Shown one piece after another: positions 1 through 8,706 of a stretch of 49,663 bases of DNA (positions are counted from its first letter, which is position 1; each line of letters starts with the position of its first letter). Source of the stretch: Nanobdellota archaeon (GTDB lineage: Archaea; Nanobdellota; Nanobdellia; Pacearchaeales; GW2011-AR1); assembly GCA_021818475.1 (NCBI GenBank), contig JAKADZ010000007.1, positions 1-49,663 on the forward strand, given 5' to 3'. The position numbers and the translations under genes were made by a program. The notes below the pieces were generated by a model that saw only the letters and a program-made list of their open reading frames with translations, made no database searches and had not been told where the DNA came from.

Positions 1-93
1 TTTGCTTTTTTTCTTTGCTTCAATTATAGTTTTAACTAATTCAGGATTATTTTTCCTTCCAAGCTGACTATCAATTTTCGTTTTTGTTTTCAT
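1..93 (-). CDS. rpl18e: Ribosomal protein eL18 (L18e), N-terminal fragment truncated by window edge
   Basis: Reverse-strand reading from ATG at 93: MKTKTKIDSQLGRKNNPELVKTIIEAKKKSK; L18e-like N-terminus, expected neighbour of rpoD in archaeal operons. Confidence 0.75.
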   Translation of the reverse strand, partial: MKTKTKIDSQLGRKNNPELVKTIIEAKKKSK

Positions 94-104
94 GTTATTA
101 TTAT

Positions 105-121
105 AGAGAAAAATTTTCTCT
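105..121. repeat. 17-nt palindrome AGAGAAAAATTTTCTCT
   Basis: Perfect inverted repeat around a central A, directly upstream of the partial eL18 start codon. Confidence 0.6.
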
Positions 122-165
122 ACTCTTCGCTTTCGCTCGCAGATAAAAATCAAAGAGAAAAAGGG

Positions 166-175
166 TTTATAAAAG
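166..175 (+). promoter_or_regulatory. TATA-box-like element (TTTATAAAAG)
   Basis: About 25-30 nt upstream of the start of the conserved element at 201. Confidence 0.5.
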
Positions 176-200
176 TTTTTATACCTTCAATTAATTGAAA

Positions 201-264
201 TATCAGCCCTGAGCAGAAATGTAAAGGGAAATTCGAGCGGAAGAAACCGATAAGGTGTCGTCGC
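201..264 (+). ncRNA. Candidate structured ncRNA, copy A, immediately 5' of tRNA-Leu
   Basis: Shares TATCAGCCCTGAGCAGAAATGTAAAGGGAAATTCGAGC...GGTGTCGTCGC with 4494-4577; CCCT/AGGG pairing corresponds to CCTT/AAGG in the other copy. Confidence 0.5.
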
Positions 265-348
265 GCGGGATTGCCAGAGCGGTCAAATGGGACAGACTCA
301 AAATCTGTTGGCTCAGTGCCTACAAAGGTTCGAATCCTTTATCCCGCA
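265..348 (+). tRNA. tRNA-Leu(CAA)
   Basis: Acceptor GCGGGAT/ATCCCGC, anticodon stem ACAGA/TCTGT with loop CTCAAAA, long variable arm, T arm AAAGG-TTCGAAT-CCTTT. Confidence 0.93.
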
Positions 349-761
349 CTTTTTCGTTTATTATTCAGAAGCCAAAAAAATGGTTCAGCGAATGTGGTGT
401 ATAATAAAATGAAAATGAAGATTAATCCAAAATTTAACACTATATTCTGCCAATTATGCTGGGACATGAAATAAAATTCATTCGCTAAACTATAAATAAA
501 ACCTATGGGGAATAAAAAATATAATGCCTTAAGGGTTTCAGAAAAAAATGATTTCTTCCAATTTAAAAAGATTTTTAAAAATAATACTGATGCAAATAAA
601 AGAAGGGTTGGCAAGGTCCACCAATAAAAAATTAAAGTTAATTCATTTAAAAGATAAATTTGATTTATAAAAGAAGAGCAAATCAGTAAAAATGATATGA
701 TTAATATCAAAAGGATTACTCCTTCAATTAATATTTTTTTCAAAAATTGTTTTTTAATCAT
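339..761 (-). CDS. Uncharacterised multi-pass membrane protein
   Basis: 140 aa ORF with several hydrophobic segments; 3' end overlaps the opposite-strand tRNA-Leu acceptor end. Confidence 0.6.
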   Translation of the reverse strand: MIKKQFLKKILIEGVILLILIISFLLICSSFINQIYLLNELTLIFYWWTLPTLLLFASVLFLKIFLNWKKSFFSETLKALYFLFPIGFIYSLANEFYFMSQHNWQNIVLNFGLIFIFILLYTTFAEPFFWLLNNKRKSAG

Positions 762-763
762 TC

Positions 764-1486
764 TTACTTTCCAACTTTCTTCGTAACTTCTTTCAAATCA
801 TCTTTCAAAACTTCAATTGCTCTTTTGAAAATTTCCTCTTCGCTGATTTGCCCGAATGATTCAACAGTAATTGCCAATTCTCCTGAAGGAGTTAATTCAA
901 CAGCTTTCTTTCCTGCTTTTTTGCAAAATTCTAAACATTCCTCACACATATCGCATTTTTCCTCTTCGATTATCGCAATTTTCCCGCCCTCAGATTTTAA
1001 AAGTTCTTTAGGGCAAGCATTAACAATTTCTTTAGGGCAGTCTTTATCAATTTTTACTTTTATCAAATTTCTGTAAAACATTAATCCCGGAGAGAATTTT
1101 ACATGCTGGCTTCCTTTGCCGACTCTCGCAGTTGCAAGTATCTCAAGTTCCTGTCCTTTTTTCAATATTGTGATTGGTATTTTATCATAAACAGGTTCAA
1201 CTCTCCCCTTTAATTCTCCTGAATAAATTATTCCATCGTTTTTTGCAATCAATGTTAATTGTTCTTCACTTTTTTCACTTATTGTTTTGTCCATTTTTAA
1301 TGGAACAAGTCCTATTCTGTGTGCAATTGTTTCATCGTACAAAGGGGAATCATTCTTAGAAATCTCCACTTCATCGACGGCTAAAATAGGAATCTGATCA
1401 ATATATCTTCTTATTGCATTTGCCAAGCCAGTGTCTATATCTGCACTGAAAGTTATTTGGTTATTTTTCTTGTTTAGTATTTTCAT
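764..1486 (-). CDS. rpoD: DNA-directed RNA polymerase subunit D
   Basis: RpoD-like N-terminus (ADIDTGLANAIRRYIDQIPILAVDEVEI) with ferredoxin-like insert CDMCEECLEFC; next to uS11. Confidence 0.96.
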   Translation of the reverse strand: MKILNKKNNQITFSADIDTGLANAIRRYIDQIPILAVDEVEISKNDSPLYDETIAHRIGLVPLKMDKTISEKSEEQLTLIAKNDGIIYSGELKGRVEPVYDKIPITILKKGQELEILATARVGKGSQHVKFSPGLMFYRNLIKVKIDKDCPKEIVNACPKELLKSEGGKIAIIEEEKCDMCEECLEFCKKAGKKAVELTPSGELAITVESFGQISEEEIFKRAIEVLKDDLKEVTKKVGK

Positions 1487-1516
1487 TTTATTATCTCTTA
1501 AACTTTATTTTTAAAT

Positions 1517-1966
1517 TTATGGTCTTCTTCCACGTCTTCCGCCTTTCTTCTTTGGTCCGCCTCTTGGGAATCTTGTAGTATCTAATATATTCAATATTTT
1601 AAATCCGTCTCTTGTGAGACTCTTTACAATTGCATGTGCTCCAGGACCCAAAGCAGGATTTCCTGTTTTGACTCTGATTCTTATGTATAATGATTTTATT
1701 CCCTGTTCATTTAAAATTTCAGCAAGTCTTTTTGCAATGAAAATTGCGATTGTGGGATTTGCTTTAAGCCTTCCGTGTTTTGTAACCATCCCTCCGGTAA
1801 CTTTTGCAATTGTTCTTCCCGACATATCCGTAACATGAGCAAGAGTATTATTGAATGAAGTATAAATGTTCAGTATTGCTTCTACTTCTTTTCCTTTCTT
1901 CTCAGTTTTTTCTGTTTTTTTCTCTTCTTTTATTTCAACAGGAATTTCTTCAACTGGTCTTTTCAT
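1517..1966 (-). CDS. rps11: Ribosomal protein uS11
   Basis: NTLAHVTDMSGRTIAKVTGGM and C-terminal PRGGPKKKGGRRGRRP. Confidence 0.96.
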   Translation of the reverse strand: MKRPVEEIPVEIKEEKKTEKTEKKGKEVEAILNIYTSFNNTLAHVTDMSGRTIAKVTGGMVTKHGRLKANPTIAIFIAKRLAEILNEQGIKSLYIRIRVKTGNPALGPGAHAIVKSLTRDGFKILNILDTTRFPRGGPKKKGGRRGRRP

Positions 1967-2469
1967 TATTCGGTTTCTGCCTCCGCTTCAGCACTAACTT
2001 CTTTTTTAATTTTATTTTTTACTTTTTGTTCTCTTAACGAAATTTTATTTTCAAACTCTACTGGAACAATATATGATGGAGCATTAATGCTATTTCCATT
2101 AATTAAAACTTTCTTATGGGTAATTAATTGTCTCGCACTTTTCGGAGTATTTGCAAGTTTTTTCTCGACGAGAATAGTCTGAAGTCTTCTCTTTAAATAA
2201 TCTCTTTTATCCAAAGAAAGAACATCTCCTATTGAGTTAACATTAAATCCCATTTTTTTAAGTCTCTTGAAAAAAGCTTCTTTTTCACTTTCATTTGCAG
2301 AAATTAATTTTTTGGCCTTCTCTCTCATTGAAGCAATTTTTGCATCAGCTTTCCAAATTTCCCTTTTATTTTTCAATCCGAATTCTTCTTTTATTTTTGC
2401 TTCCTCTTCTATTCTTACTTTGTCAAAAGGTCTCTTCGGTCTTGAATAAATTTTATGTTTTCTTTTCAT
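1966..2469 (-). CDS. rps4: Ribosomal protein uS4
   Basis: YSRPKRPFDKVRIEEE N-terminus and S4 domain RLQTILVEKKLANTPKSARQLITHKKVLING. Confidence 0.95.
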   Translation of the reverse strand: MKRKHKIYSRPKRPFDKVRIEEEAKIKEEFGLKNKREIWKADAKIASMREKAKKLISANESEKEAFFKRLKKMGFNVNSIGDVLSLDKRDYLKRRLQTILVEKKLANTPKSARQLITHKKVLINGNSINAPSYIVPVEFENKISLREQKVKNKIKKEVSAEAEAETE

Positions 2470-2515
2470 TTGAATTCTCCTGTTTCAACTGAATTGGAAA
2501 TTTTTAATTTACTTT

Positions 2516-3031
2516 TCATTGTTTCTTTTCAGAACCCCCTTTCTTTTTAATTCCAACTCCCTTTCTCTTGTTTCTTCTGAAGTGGCTTCTTGTTCTTTGT
2601 CCTCTTACCGGAAGATTTGCTGAATGTCTGAGACCTCTGTAACTCTTTATTTTCTTAAGCTTTCCGATATCTAATTCCTTTTGCAATTCAAGATCACTCC
2701 CTATCAAATGGGTATTTTCCCCCGTCTCAACATCAAATTTTCTGTTAAGTAAATGAGAAGGTATTTTTTTCTCTTTCAAAATATTATTTATCTGATCTAT
2801 TTCTTCTTTGCTTAATGATCCAATTTTCCTTTTTTTGTCGAGATTTAACAACTTACAGATTGCATTAGATAAACTCCATGAAATTCCTTTTATTTTTGTC
2901 AGTCCGACGTAAACATTAAGATTACCCTCTATATCTTTTGATAAAATTCTGATTAACTTTTCTTCATATTTCTTTTCTTCCGGTCTTTGCCTGTGAGGCA
3001 TTTCTTTTGTTTTTTCTTTTTGTTCTGTCAT
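2516..3031 (-). CDS. rps13: Ribosomal protein uS13
   Basis: SYRGLRHSANLPVRGQRTRSHFRR; start taken at MTEQ (3031), since the longer ORF start overlaps the upstream gene. Confidence 0.93.
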   Translation of the reverse strand: MTEQKEKTKEMPHRQRPEEKKYEEKLIRILSKDIEGNLNVYVGLTKIKGISWSLSNAICKLLNLDKKRKIGSLSKEEIDQINNILKEKKIPSHLLNRKFDVETGENTHLIGSDLELQKELDIGKLKKIKSYRGLRHSANLPVRGQRTRSHFRRNKRKGVGIKKKGGSEKKQ

Positions 3032-3032
3032 T

Positions 3033-3578
3033 TTATTGTACAAATAGGTTGTATCTCTCAACCGTTGTTAATTCGCTTAATATTCTTTTCTCTATTGCTT
3101 TTTGCGGGTCAGGAAGATTTTGTATTCTTTGTTTCATATCCTCAAAGGATTCGAATTCTTTTTCTTTTCTTTGTTTTAATATTTCCTGCATATGTTTTTT
3201 TCCGAATCCCGGAAGCAACTCAATCTGATGAAGCCTTTTGTTTATTGCTTCTGATTTATTGAAAAACTCAATAAACCTTTTTTCCTGATCTTTTACTACT
3301 TTTTCAACAAATTCCTGCAGTTGATTTTTTGCAGATTCTGTCAATTTTTCTCTGTGCATTCTGCCGAGAATATAGTATATCTTGTCTCGTTTCCCTTCGC
3401 CGATATAAACTTCTTCTCCTGCTTCTAATGAAATTCCTCGTCTAGGAACAAGTTCCAACAATACTAAACTTTTCTTGCCTATTGCCTGTGCAATTGGCAT
3501 CATTTTCTTTTCTAACGGATATCCATTCGGTAGATAATCTAATATGATTGCAGTTTCTTCTTTTTCCATTTTCATCAT
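3033..3578 (-). CDS. DUF655 family protein (helix-hairpin-helix)
   Basis: LLPGFGKKHMQEILKQR helix-hairpin-helix; operon position between rpoF and rps13. Confidence 0.85.
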   Translation of the reverse strand: MMKMEKEETAIILDYLPNGYPLEKKMMPIAQAIGKKSLVLLELVPRRGISLEAGEEVYIGEGKRDKIYYILGRMHREKLTESAKNQLQEFVEKVVKDQEKRFIEFFNKSEAINKRLHQIELLPGFGKKHMQEILKQRKEKEFESFEDMKQRIQNLPDPQKAIEKRILSELTTVERYNLFVQ

Positions 3579-3880
3579 TTGAATTTTTTAATTGTTTCGA
3601 GTATTCTTCTTGTCTCATCTTCATCTAAGCTGACATCAATAAAAATTTTATTTAATTCTTCAGAAGTTTCAGGCAAAAGATCAATCATCTTAACAATATA
3701 ATCTGGTTTTATTTTCATAATTTCCAATCTTTCCAATTCCTGTTTTAATTCCTTTGCTTCTTTTGGTTTTAGTTTATTGAATTTTTTTATAAATCCTACT
3801 ACATCTGTCTCTTTTTCTCCGCTTTCTTTGACATATTCCAAAACTTCTGCCATACTCAATAATTCGCTGTTTTTTATCAT
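3575..3880 (-). CDS. rpoF: RNA polymerase subunit Rpb4/RpoF
   Basis: 101 aa, helical Rpb4-like sequence (ILLP-type IDLLPETSEELNKIF), next to eL21. Confidence 0.85.
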   Translation of the reverse strand: MIKNSELLSMAEVLEYVKESGEKETDVVGFIKKFNKLKPKEAKELKQELERLEIMKIKPDYIVKMIDLLPETSEELNKIFIDVSLDEDETRRILETIKKFK

Positions 3881-3881
3881 T

Positions 3882-4145
3882 TTATTTTGTAGTCTGTTTT
3901 ATTTTTTTTAAATGTATTGGCTCGATTATAAGTTCTTTTTCCTTATTTCCATCTTTAATCTTTACAATATAAGATTTTCCTTTTCTTTCATCAATTACTC
4001 CTGTAATGCCCTGAAATCTTACGGGGAAACTTGATTGAACTGCAGGTTCTCTGGAAATAGCAACAAAATCTCCCTTTTTCAGTTCCTGAAAATATCTGCT
4101 AAGTTGCAATTTTCCTCTTGTCCTTACTGGTTTTCTGTTTGTCAT
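3882..4145 (-). CDS. rpl21e: Ribosomal protein eL21
   Basis: RTRGKLQLSRYFQELKKGDFVAISREPAVQSSFPVRFQGITGVIDERKGKSYIVKI. Confidence 0.92.
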   Translation of the reverse strand: MTNRKPVRTRGKLQLSRYFQELKKGDFVAISREPAVQSSFPVRFQGITGVIDERKGKSYIVKIKDGNKEKELIIEPIHLKKIKQTTK

Positions 4146-4203
4146 AGATTACCCAAAATTATCTCATTTAAAAAACTATCCTTTTATAATAGTAAAAGAA
4201 AGA

Positions 4204-4401
4204 TTAAGCAGCCCGCCTTTTTTCTTCTTGAAAATTTTTGCCAGAATTAAAATCCAAATCTCCTCTGTCCTGTGCTTCGTCGGTAGTTTTCTTTATATGC
4301 TCCCACTGTTTTTTTCCCCAAACTCCGACACCACATCTGTCGCAAATTTGCATCGCTCTTTCAGCAGGAACCTCGCCATTGCAATAAACGCATTTCCTCA
4401 T
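4204..4401 (-). CDS. Small zinc-ribbon protein
   Basis: CVYC...CDRC pairs in a 65 aa ORF. Confidence 0.6.
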   Translation of the reverse strand: MRKCVYCNGEVPAERAMQICDRCGVGVWGKKQWEHIKKTTDEAQDRGDLDFNSGKNFQEEKRRAA

Positions 4402-4464
4402 TTTTTTACCTCTACGTTGTTGATGCAGATTTAGTTTTTAAAGATTCTTATTCTGATTTATCTA

Positions 4465-4474
4465 TTTTAAAAAT
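4465..4474 (+). promoter_or_regulatory. TATA-box-like element (TTTTAAAAAT)
   Basis: About 25-30 nt upstream of conserved element copy B, same spacing as copy A. Confidence 0.35.
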
Positions 4475-4493
4475 TATAATCGTCGTCGATATT

Positions 4494-4577
4494 AATCATC
4501 CTTGAGCACAAATTTAAGGAGAAATTCAAGCAAGAATAAACGGAGTATTTGGAATCTTTGATTCCCGGTGTCGTCGC
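4494..4577 (+). ncRNA. Candidate structured ncRNA, copy B
   Basis: AATCATCCTTGAGCACAAATTTAAGGAGAAATTCAAGC...GGTGTCGTCGC aligns with 201-264; contains an extra hairpin GGAATC-TTT-GATTCC. Confidence 0.5.
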
Positions 4578-5785
4578 TATTCATATCGGAGCGCATCTAC
4601 GGGTTTTAATCTGGAAGCGGTCATAGCAGGAATCGTTCCAGATAAAGCCCCTATTAAAAAAGCAAAAATCAGGCAACCCAATAATAAATATCCCGGGACT
4701 GCTGCCTTTAAAAGAGTTGTATGAAGAGAGTTCACTGCAATAAATTCAATTGTTTTTGATATTAAATAACCGCATAAAACACCGATTACTCCGCCGATTA
4801 ATCCAAGCAAACCCGACTCAGATAAAAAAATAAAAAGGACATCTGAATTTTTTGCGCCGATTGCTTTCATTGTCCCGATTTCTTTTGTTCTTTCCAAAAC
4901 AGAAGTATACATTGTATTCATAATTCCTATCGCTCCGACAAGGAGAGAAATAGCTGCAACAGCGACGAGAAATGCAGTAATTATATTTAGCACTTTATCA
5001 AAGCTGGCCAAAAGCTCTTCTGGTGTGGAGATATAAAAGTCCTTTGTTTTTTCAGTTACTCCTCGGAATTTTATTAATTTCTGATTTATTCTGTCGCTTA
5101 TTTCCTGAATCTGATTCTGATCTGAAACCTGTACAATTATAGAGGCAACATCATCCCCTGTTCCCAAAAGATTTTTGAAATCATCAAAGGACATATAAAT
5201 ATTTTTATCATCTGAAGGATTTCCGATTGCCTGTGCAATTCCTGCAACCTTGAATTCCTTTCCATTTATTATAATCTTATCTCCTGTTTTCACCGGCTTG
5301 TCAAAAACAGAACTATATTTGTAATCATAGCCAAGCATTACCTTTCCGGTTTCCCCCTTCTGTAAAACAGCCCCCTCATCCATGCTGATGCTTGCACTGT
5401 CAATGTAAAGTTTTATTTTATCTAGAGGGAGTCCCATTGCTATAGAGTATCTTTTTTCTCCGTCAAATTCAACTTCTACACTTCCCGCAGAAACGTAAGA
5501 TAAATCTTTTACTCCCTGAACTTTTCCAACAACATCTGCATCTTGAGTTGTGAGACTTGCTGCTCCTTCGGTTCCGATGCCGCTTGTTCCTTTTGGACCA
5601 ATAAACAATTTATCTGTTCCGAGAATCTGAAATTGCTCACTGATTGCTTCCCGTAATCCCAAGGATAAACTGATTAATGTAAAAATTATTGAAATTGAAA
5701 TTACAATTCCTACAATTGTGAGCCAGCTCCTCAGTTTTCTTTTCTTCAAATTTTTCAATGCAATTCTTACATAATCCTTCATCAT
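4577..5785 (-). CDS. ABC transporter permease (MacB/FtsX-like)
   Basis: N-terminal MacB-type periplasmic core and C-terminal GAIGIMNTMYTSVLERTKEIGTMKAIGAK. Confidence 0.92.
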   Translation of the reverse strand: MMKDYVRIALKNLKKRKLRSWLTIVGIVISISIIFTLISLSLGLREAISEQFQILGTDKLFIGPKGTSGIGTEGAASLTTQDADVVGKVQGVKDLSYVSAGSVEVEFDGEKRYSIAMGLPLDKIKLYIDSASISMDEGAVLQKGETGKVMLGYDYKYSSVFDKPVKTGDKIIINGKEFKVAGIAQAIGNPSDDKNIYMSFDDFKNLLGTGDDVASIIVQVSDQNQIQEISDRINQKLIKFRGVTEKTKDFYISTPEELLASFDKVLNIITAFLVAVAAISLLVGAIGIMNTMYTSVLERTKEIGTMKAIGAKNSDVLFIFLSESGLLGLIGGVIGVLCGYLISKTIEFIAVNSLHTTLLKAAVPGYLLLGCLIFAFLIGALSGTIPAMTASRLKPVDALRYE

Positions 5786-6999
5786 TTTCTAAGCGCTTCA
5801 ACTGGTTTTAATTTGCTTGCCTGAAATGCAGGAGTTAATCCTGATAACAATCCGATTAGAAATGCAAATATTATTGCCCCTGACAAAAGAGGGACAGATA
5901 ATTGCACCTGCAATATCTCAGAACCAAATGCAGAATTTGCTAAAGCAGAAATTCCAAAGGCTAATCCTACTCCAATCACTGCTCCGATAACCCCCCCGAT
6001 AATTCCAAGCAAACCAGATTCTATAACAAAAATATAAAGGATTTCTTTATTCTTAGCGCCTATTGCTTTCATCGTCCCGATTTCTTTTGTTCTCTCCAAA
6101 ACCGAAGTATACATAGTGTTTGCAATTCCAATTCCTCCGATAAGCAGGGAAACTGCCGCAATCCCTCCCACGATTAAATTGATTATGTTTAGAATTGTAT
6201 CGACACTTGAAATTGCTTGCATTGGTGTTTGAACCGAAAAATCTTCTTCTCCAACTTTTTCTTTTCTGTCTTTCCTTAATTCCTCAGAAATTTTTTGTGC
6301 GATAGACTCTGAATCTTTTGAATTGTCAACCTGGACAACAATCATATCAAATTCATTATTTATATTGAGTAATTTATCCATGTCATCCTGGTTCATTAAA
6401 ATTATCTGATTAAGCTCAAAAGAACTGGATGTTTCAAGAATACCTATTACTTCAAAATTTTTTCCCTGAATTAAAATTTTATCTCCCACAGAAATTTTTT
6501 TTCCGAAAGTATCTTCTCCGGCAAAATCAGAACCAATAACAATTTTTCCGCTATCTTCTGAAGTCAGCAACCTTCCGTCGCTTGTTTTGACATTTAAAGA
6601 ATCATAAATTACTTTTGCTGCTTTTTCATCATTTGGAATACTTGTCATATAACTAAAATCTGCATTTTTATTAAATTCCGTTTTTACAACCCTTATTAAT
6701 CTTGGAACAACTTCTTCTACTCCGGACACTCTTTTTATTATATCGACATCGTGAGAATTCAATTTTCTTATTGCAGTGCTTCCCGGGGGACCCATCCCGG
6801 TTCCTGCATTTTGGATAATTAATTTATCTGCAGATAAAGTAGAAAATTGTCCGGTAATTGCTGTTCTTAACCCGTCTCCAAGAGTAATCAATGCAACAAC
6901 TGCTGCTATCCCGATAAAAACCCCTAAAATAGTCAGCCAGGATCTTACTCCTCTGTGTTTAAGGTTACCAAATGCCAGAATGAAATAATCTTTTTTCAT
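5782..6999 (-). CDS. ABC transporter permease (MacB/FtsX-like)
   Basis: Paralogue of the neighbouring permease; GGIGIANTMYTSVLERTKEIGTMKAIGAK. Confidence 0.92.
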   Translation of the reverse strand: MKKDYFILAFGNLKHRGVRSWLTILGVFIGIAAVVALITLGDGLRTAITGQFSTLSADKLIIQNAGTGMGPPGSTAIRKLNSHDVDIIKRVSGVEEVVPRLIRVVKTEFNKNADFSYMTSIPNDEKAAKVIYDSLNVKTSDGRLLTSEDSGKIVIGSDFAGEDTFGKKISVGDKILIQGKNFEVIGILETSSSFELNQIILMNQDDMDKLLNINNEFDMIVVQVDNSKDSESIAQKISEELRKDRKEKVGEEDFSVQTPMQAISSVDTILNIINLIVGGIAAVSLLIGGIGIANTMYTSVLERTKEIGTMKAIGAKNKEILYIFVIESGLLGIIGGVIGAVIGVGLAFGISALANSAFGSEILQVQLSVPLLSGAIIFAFLIGLLSGLTPAFQASKLKPVEALRK

Positions 7000-7005
7000 T
7001 AGGGA

Positions 7006-7860
7006 TTATCTCCCTTGAGTTTTATTCAGCCTTCTTTTTTTTCTGATCTTTTTTACTATGACCCATGATCCAAAAATTAGCCCGGCTAAAATTAGAAAAG
7101 CAAAAGTATTGTTCGGTTTTATTATCCCCAATTTTAAGGCATCTTCTTTTGAATAAACTGTAATTGGCAGCTCAACATTATCAGTTATTTGCTGATTATC
7201 AAAATTTCGATATTCCACTTTTGCTATTAAAATTGGGTTCGGTTGATTAAAAATTGCATTAAAACTAACTGATTGGGAATCATCAGAATCTATAGTTCCA
7301 ATATAATCATTGCTGTCTGACAATAAAGTATAACCTTGCGGAGAAATCGTTACGCTGACAAATTTAGCCTCTCCAAGTCCGGAATTTACGACATTCAAAT
7401 TGATTTTCCCCTGGCTGCCGACAACAGGAGTATCAACACTCGCGCTGTATGATAATTCGGGGCTTGCATCGACGGTAAAAGTGAAAACTCCGGATTTTGT
7501 GCTCATTTGAGAGTCATTTCCCAACGTATAAGTTAAAGTATAAGGAATGGAATAATCTCCTGCAGTTGCACTACTTGCAGCTTTTACAGTGAAATCGAAG
7601 TATTCTGTATCTCCTGAAATTATTTCGTCCACATTGCTTTTTGAATCAGTTATATAAAAAGGCAGCCCTGCTAAATTTAGATTAAGTGAAACATCTGTTG
7701 CATCCTCGTTGAAAATGTTTTTTATCCCGACATTAACATCCTGTTCACTTCCTGGCTGAAAAGAATTAACATCAACAGATTTAATACTCATGGCAGAAAC
7801 CAAACTTAATGTGAGGATGATACTCGCTAAAGTTGCAGCAAAAATTTTTTGTTTATTCAT
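7006..7860 (-). CDS. Secreted, membrane-anchored protein with CARDB/NEW3-like repeats (COG1361-like)
   Basis: Signal peptide-like N-terminus, beta-rich repeats, C-terminal TM followed by KKIRKKRR; in ABC operon. Confidence 0.75.
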   Translation of the reverse strand: MNKQKIFAATLASIILTLSLVSAMSIKSVDVNSFQPGSEQDVNVGIKNIFNEDATDVSLNLNLAGLPFYITDSKSNVDEIISGDTEYFDFTVKAASSATAGDYSIPYTLTYTLGNDSQMSTKSGVFTFTVDASPELSYSASVDTPVVGSQGKINLNVVNSGLGEAKFVSVTISPQGYTLLSDSNDYIGTIDSDDSQSVSFNAIFNQPNPILIAKVEYRNFDNQQITDNVELPITVYSKEDALKLGIIKPNNTFAFLILAGLIFGSWVIVKKIRKKRRLNKTQGR

Positions 7861-7911
7861 ATAATCTCGTTATACAACCTATTTATAAAGTTTCTGTAGA
7901 ATTTTTACTTA

Positions 7912-8625
7912 TTACACTCTCTTCCATTTTCCGTTTATTTTTTTCTCGAGACTTTCTATATGCCCATCTTTTACAGAATAAATTGTCTTTGCATGCTCTC
8001 TTGCTAATTCTGGGTTATGAGTAACAATGATAATCGTTTTCCCTTCCTTGTTTAATTTTCCCAAAAAATTCATAACCATTTCCCCTGTTTTTGTATCCAG
8101 ATTTCCCGTAGGTTCATCCGCAAGAATTACCTCGGGATCATTAGCCAACGCCCTTGCAATTGCAACTCTTTGCTGTTGCCCTCCGGAAAGTTGATTAGGG
8201 TAATGATTCTTCCTTTTTCCCAAATCAACCAAATCCAAAAGTTCGTTTGCTTTCAGTTCTCTTTCAATTTCTTCTTTGCCCTGAAATAGCATGGGAAGCA
8301 TGACATTTTCTTTTGCAGTGAGATTAGGTATAAGGTTAAACTGCTGGAAAATAAAACCAATTTTTTTGCCTCTTATCTGGGCAAGTTCAGATTCTTCTAA
8401 TTCCTCAATATTATTTCCGTCAAGATAAATTTCTCCTTTGCTTGCTAAATCCAAACTTCCGATAAGATTCATGCTTGTTGATTTTCCACTTCCGGAAGGA
8501 CCCATCACTGCAACAAAGTCCCCCTTTTCTATTTCTATACTTACCTCTTCCAATGCCCTGACTAAATCTTCTCCAACTTCATAATGCTTAGAAACATTCC
8601 TTAGTTCAATTATTTTGTTTTTCAT
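7912..8625 (-). CDS. ABC transporter ATP-binding protein (LolD/MacB type)
   Basis: Walker A GPSGSGKS, signature [15 protein letters not shown], Walker [13 protein letters not shown]. Confidence 0.95.
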   Translation of the reverse strand: MKNKIIELRNVSKHYEVGEDLVRALEEVSIEIEKGDFVAVMGPSGSGKSTSMNLIGSLDLASKGEIYLDGNNIEELEESELAQIRGKKIGFIFQQFNLIPNLTAKENVMLPMLFQGKEEIERELKANELLDLVDLGKRKNHYPNQLSGGQQQRVAIARALANDPEVILADEPTGNLDTKTGEMVMNFLGKLNKEGKTIIIVTHNPELAREHAKTIYSVKDGHIESLEKKINGKWKRV

Positions 8626-8706
8626 AGAATTTAACTTTCATTTTAGTAATCTATTTAAATTTATTCAATTCACAAGTTTTATAAACCAAGAATTAGGGAT
8701 AATTAT

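Noticed and set aside
201-264. Hammerhead ribozyme in copy A (GAAACC...GGTGTC)
   Set aside because: No CUGAUGA core, the residue at the cleavage site would be G, and GAAAC is not kept in copy B.
201-264. Box C/D or H/ACA guide RNA
   Set aside because: No RUGAUGA C box paired with CUGA D box and no terminal ACA on either strand in both copies.
271-474. 67-aa plus-strand ORF starting in tRNA-Leu
   Set aside because: Starts within the tRNA; sequence looks like translated tRNA.
747-1076. 109-aa plus-strand ORF opposite rpoD
   Set aside because: Antisense shadow ORF; rpoD is clearly coding on the minus strand.
764-1486. Unusual ferredoxin domain in RpoD
   Set aside because: Fe-S domains in archaeal RpoD are established; a single CxxCxxCxxxC set is within known variation.
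3442-3624. 60-aa minus-strand ORF
   Set aside because: Out-of-frame overlap of the DUF655 gene and rpoF end.
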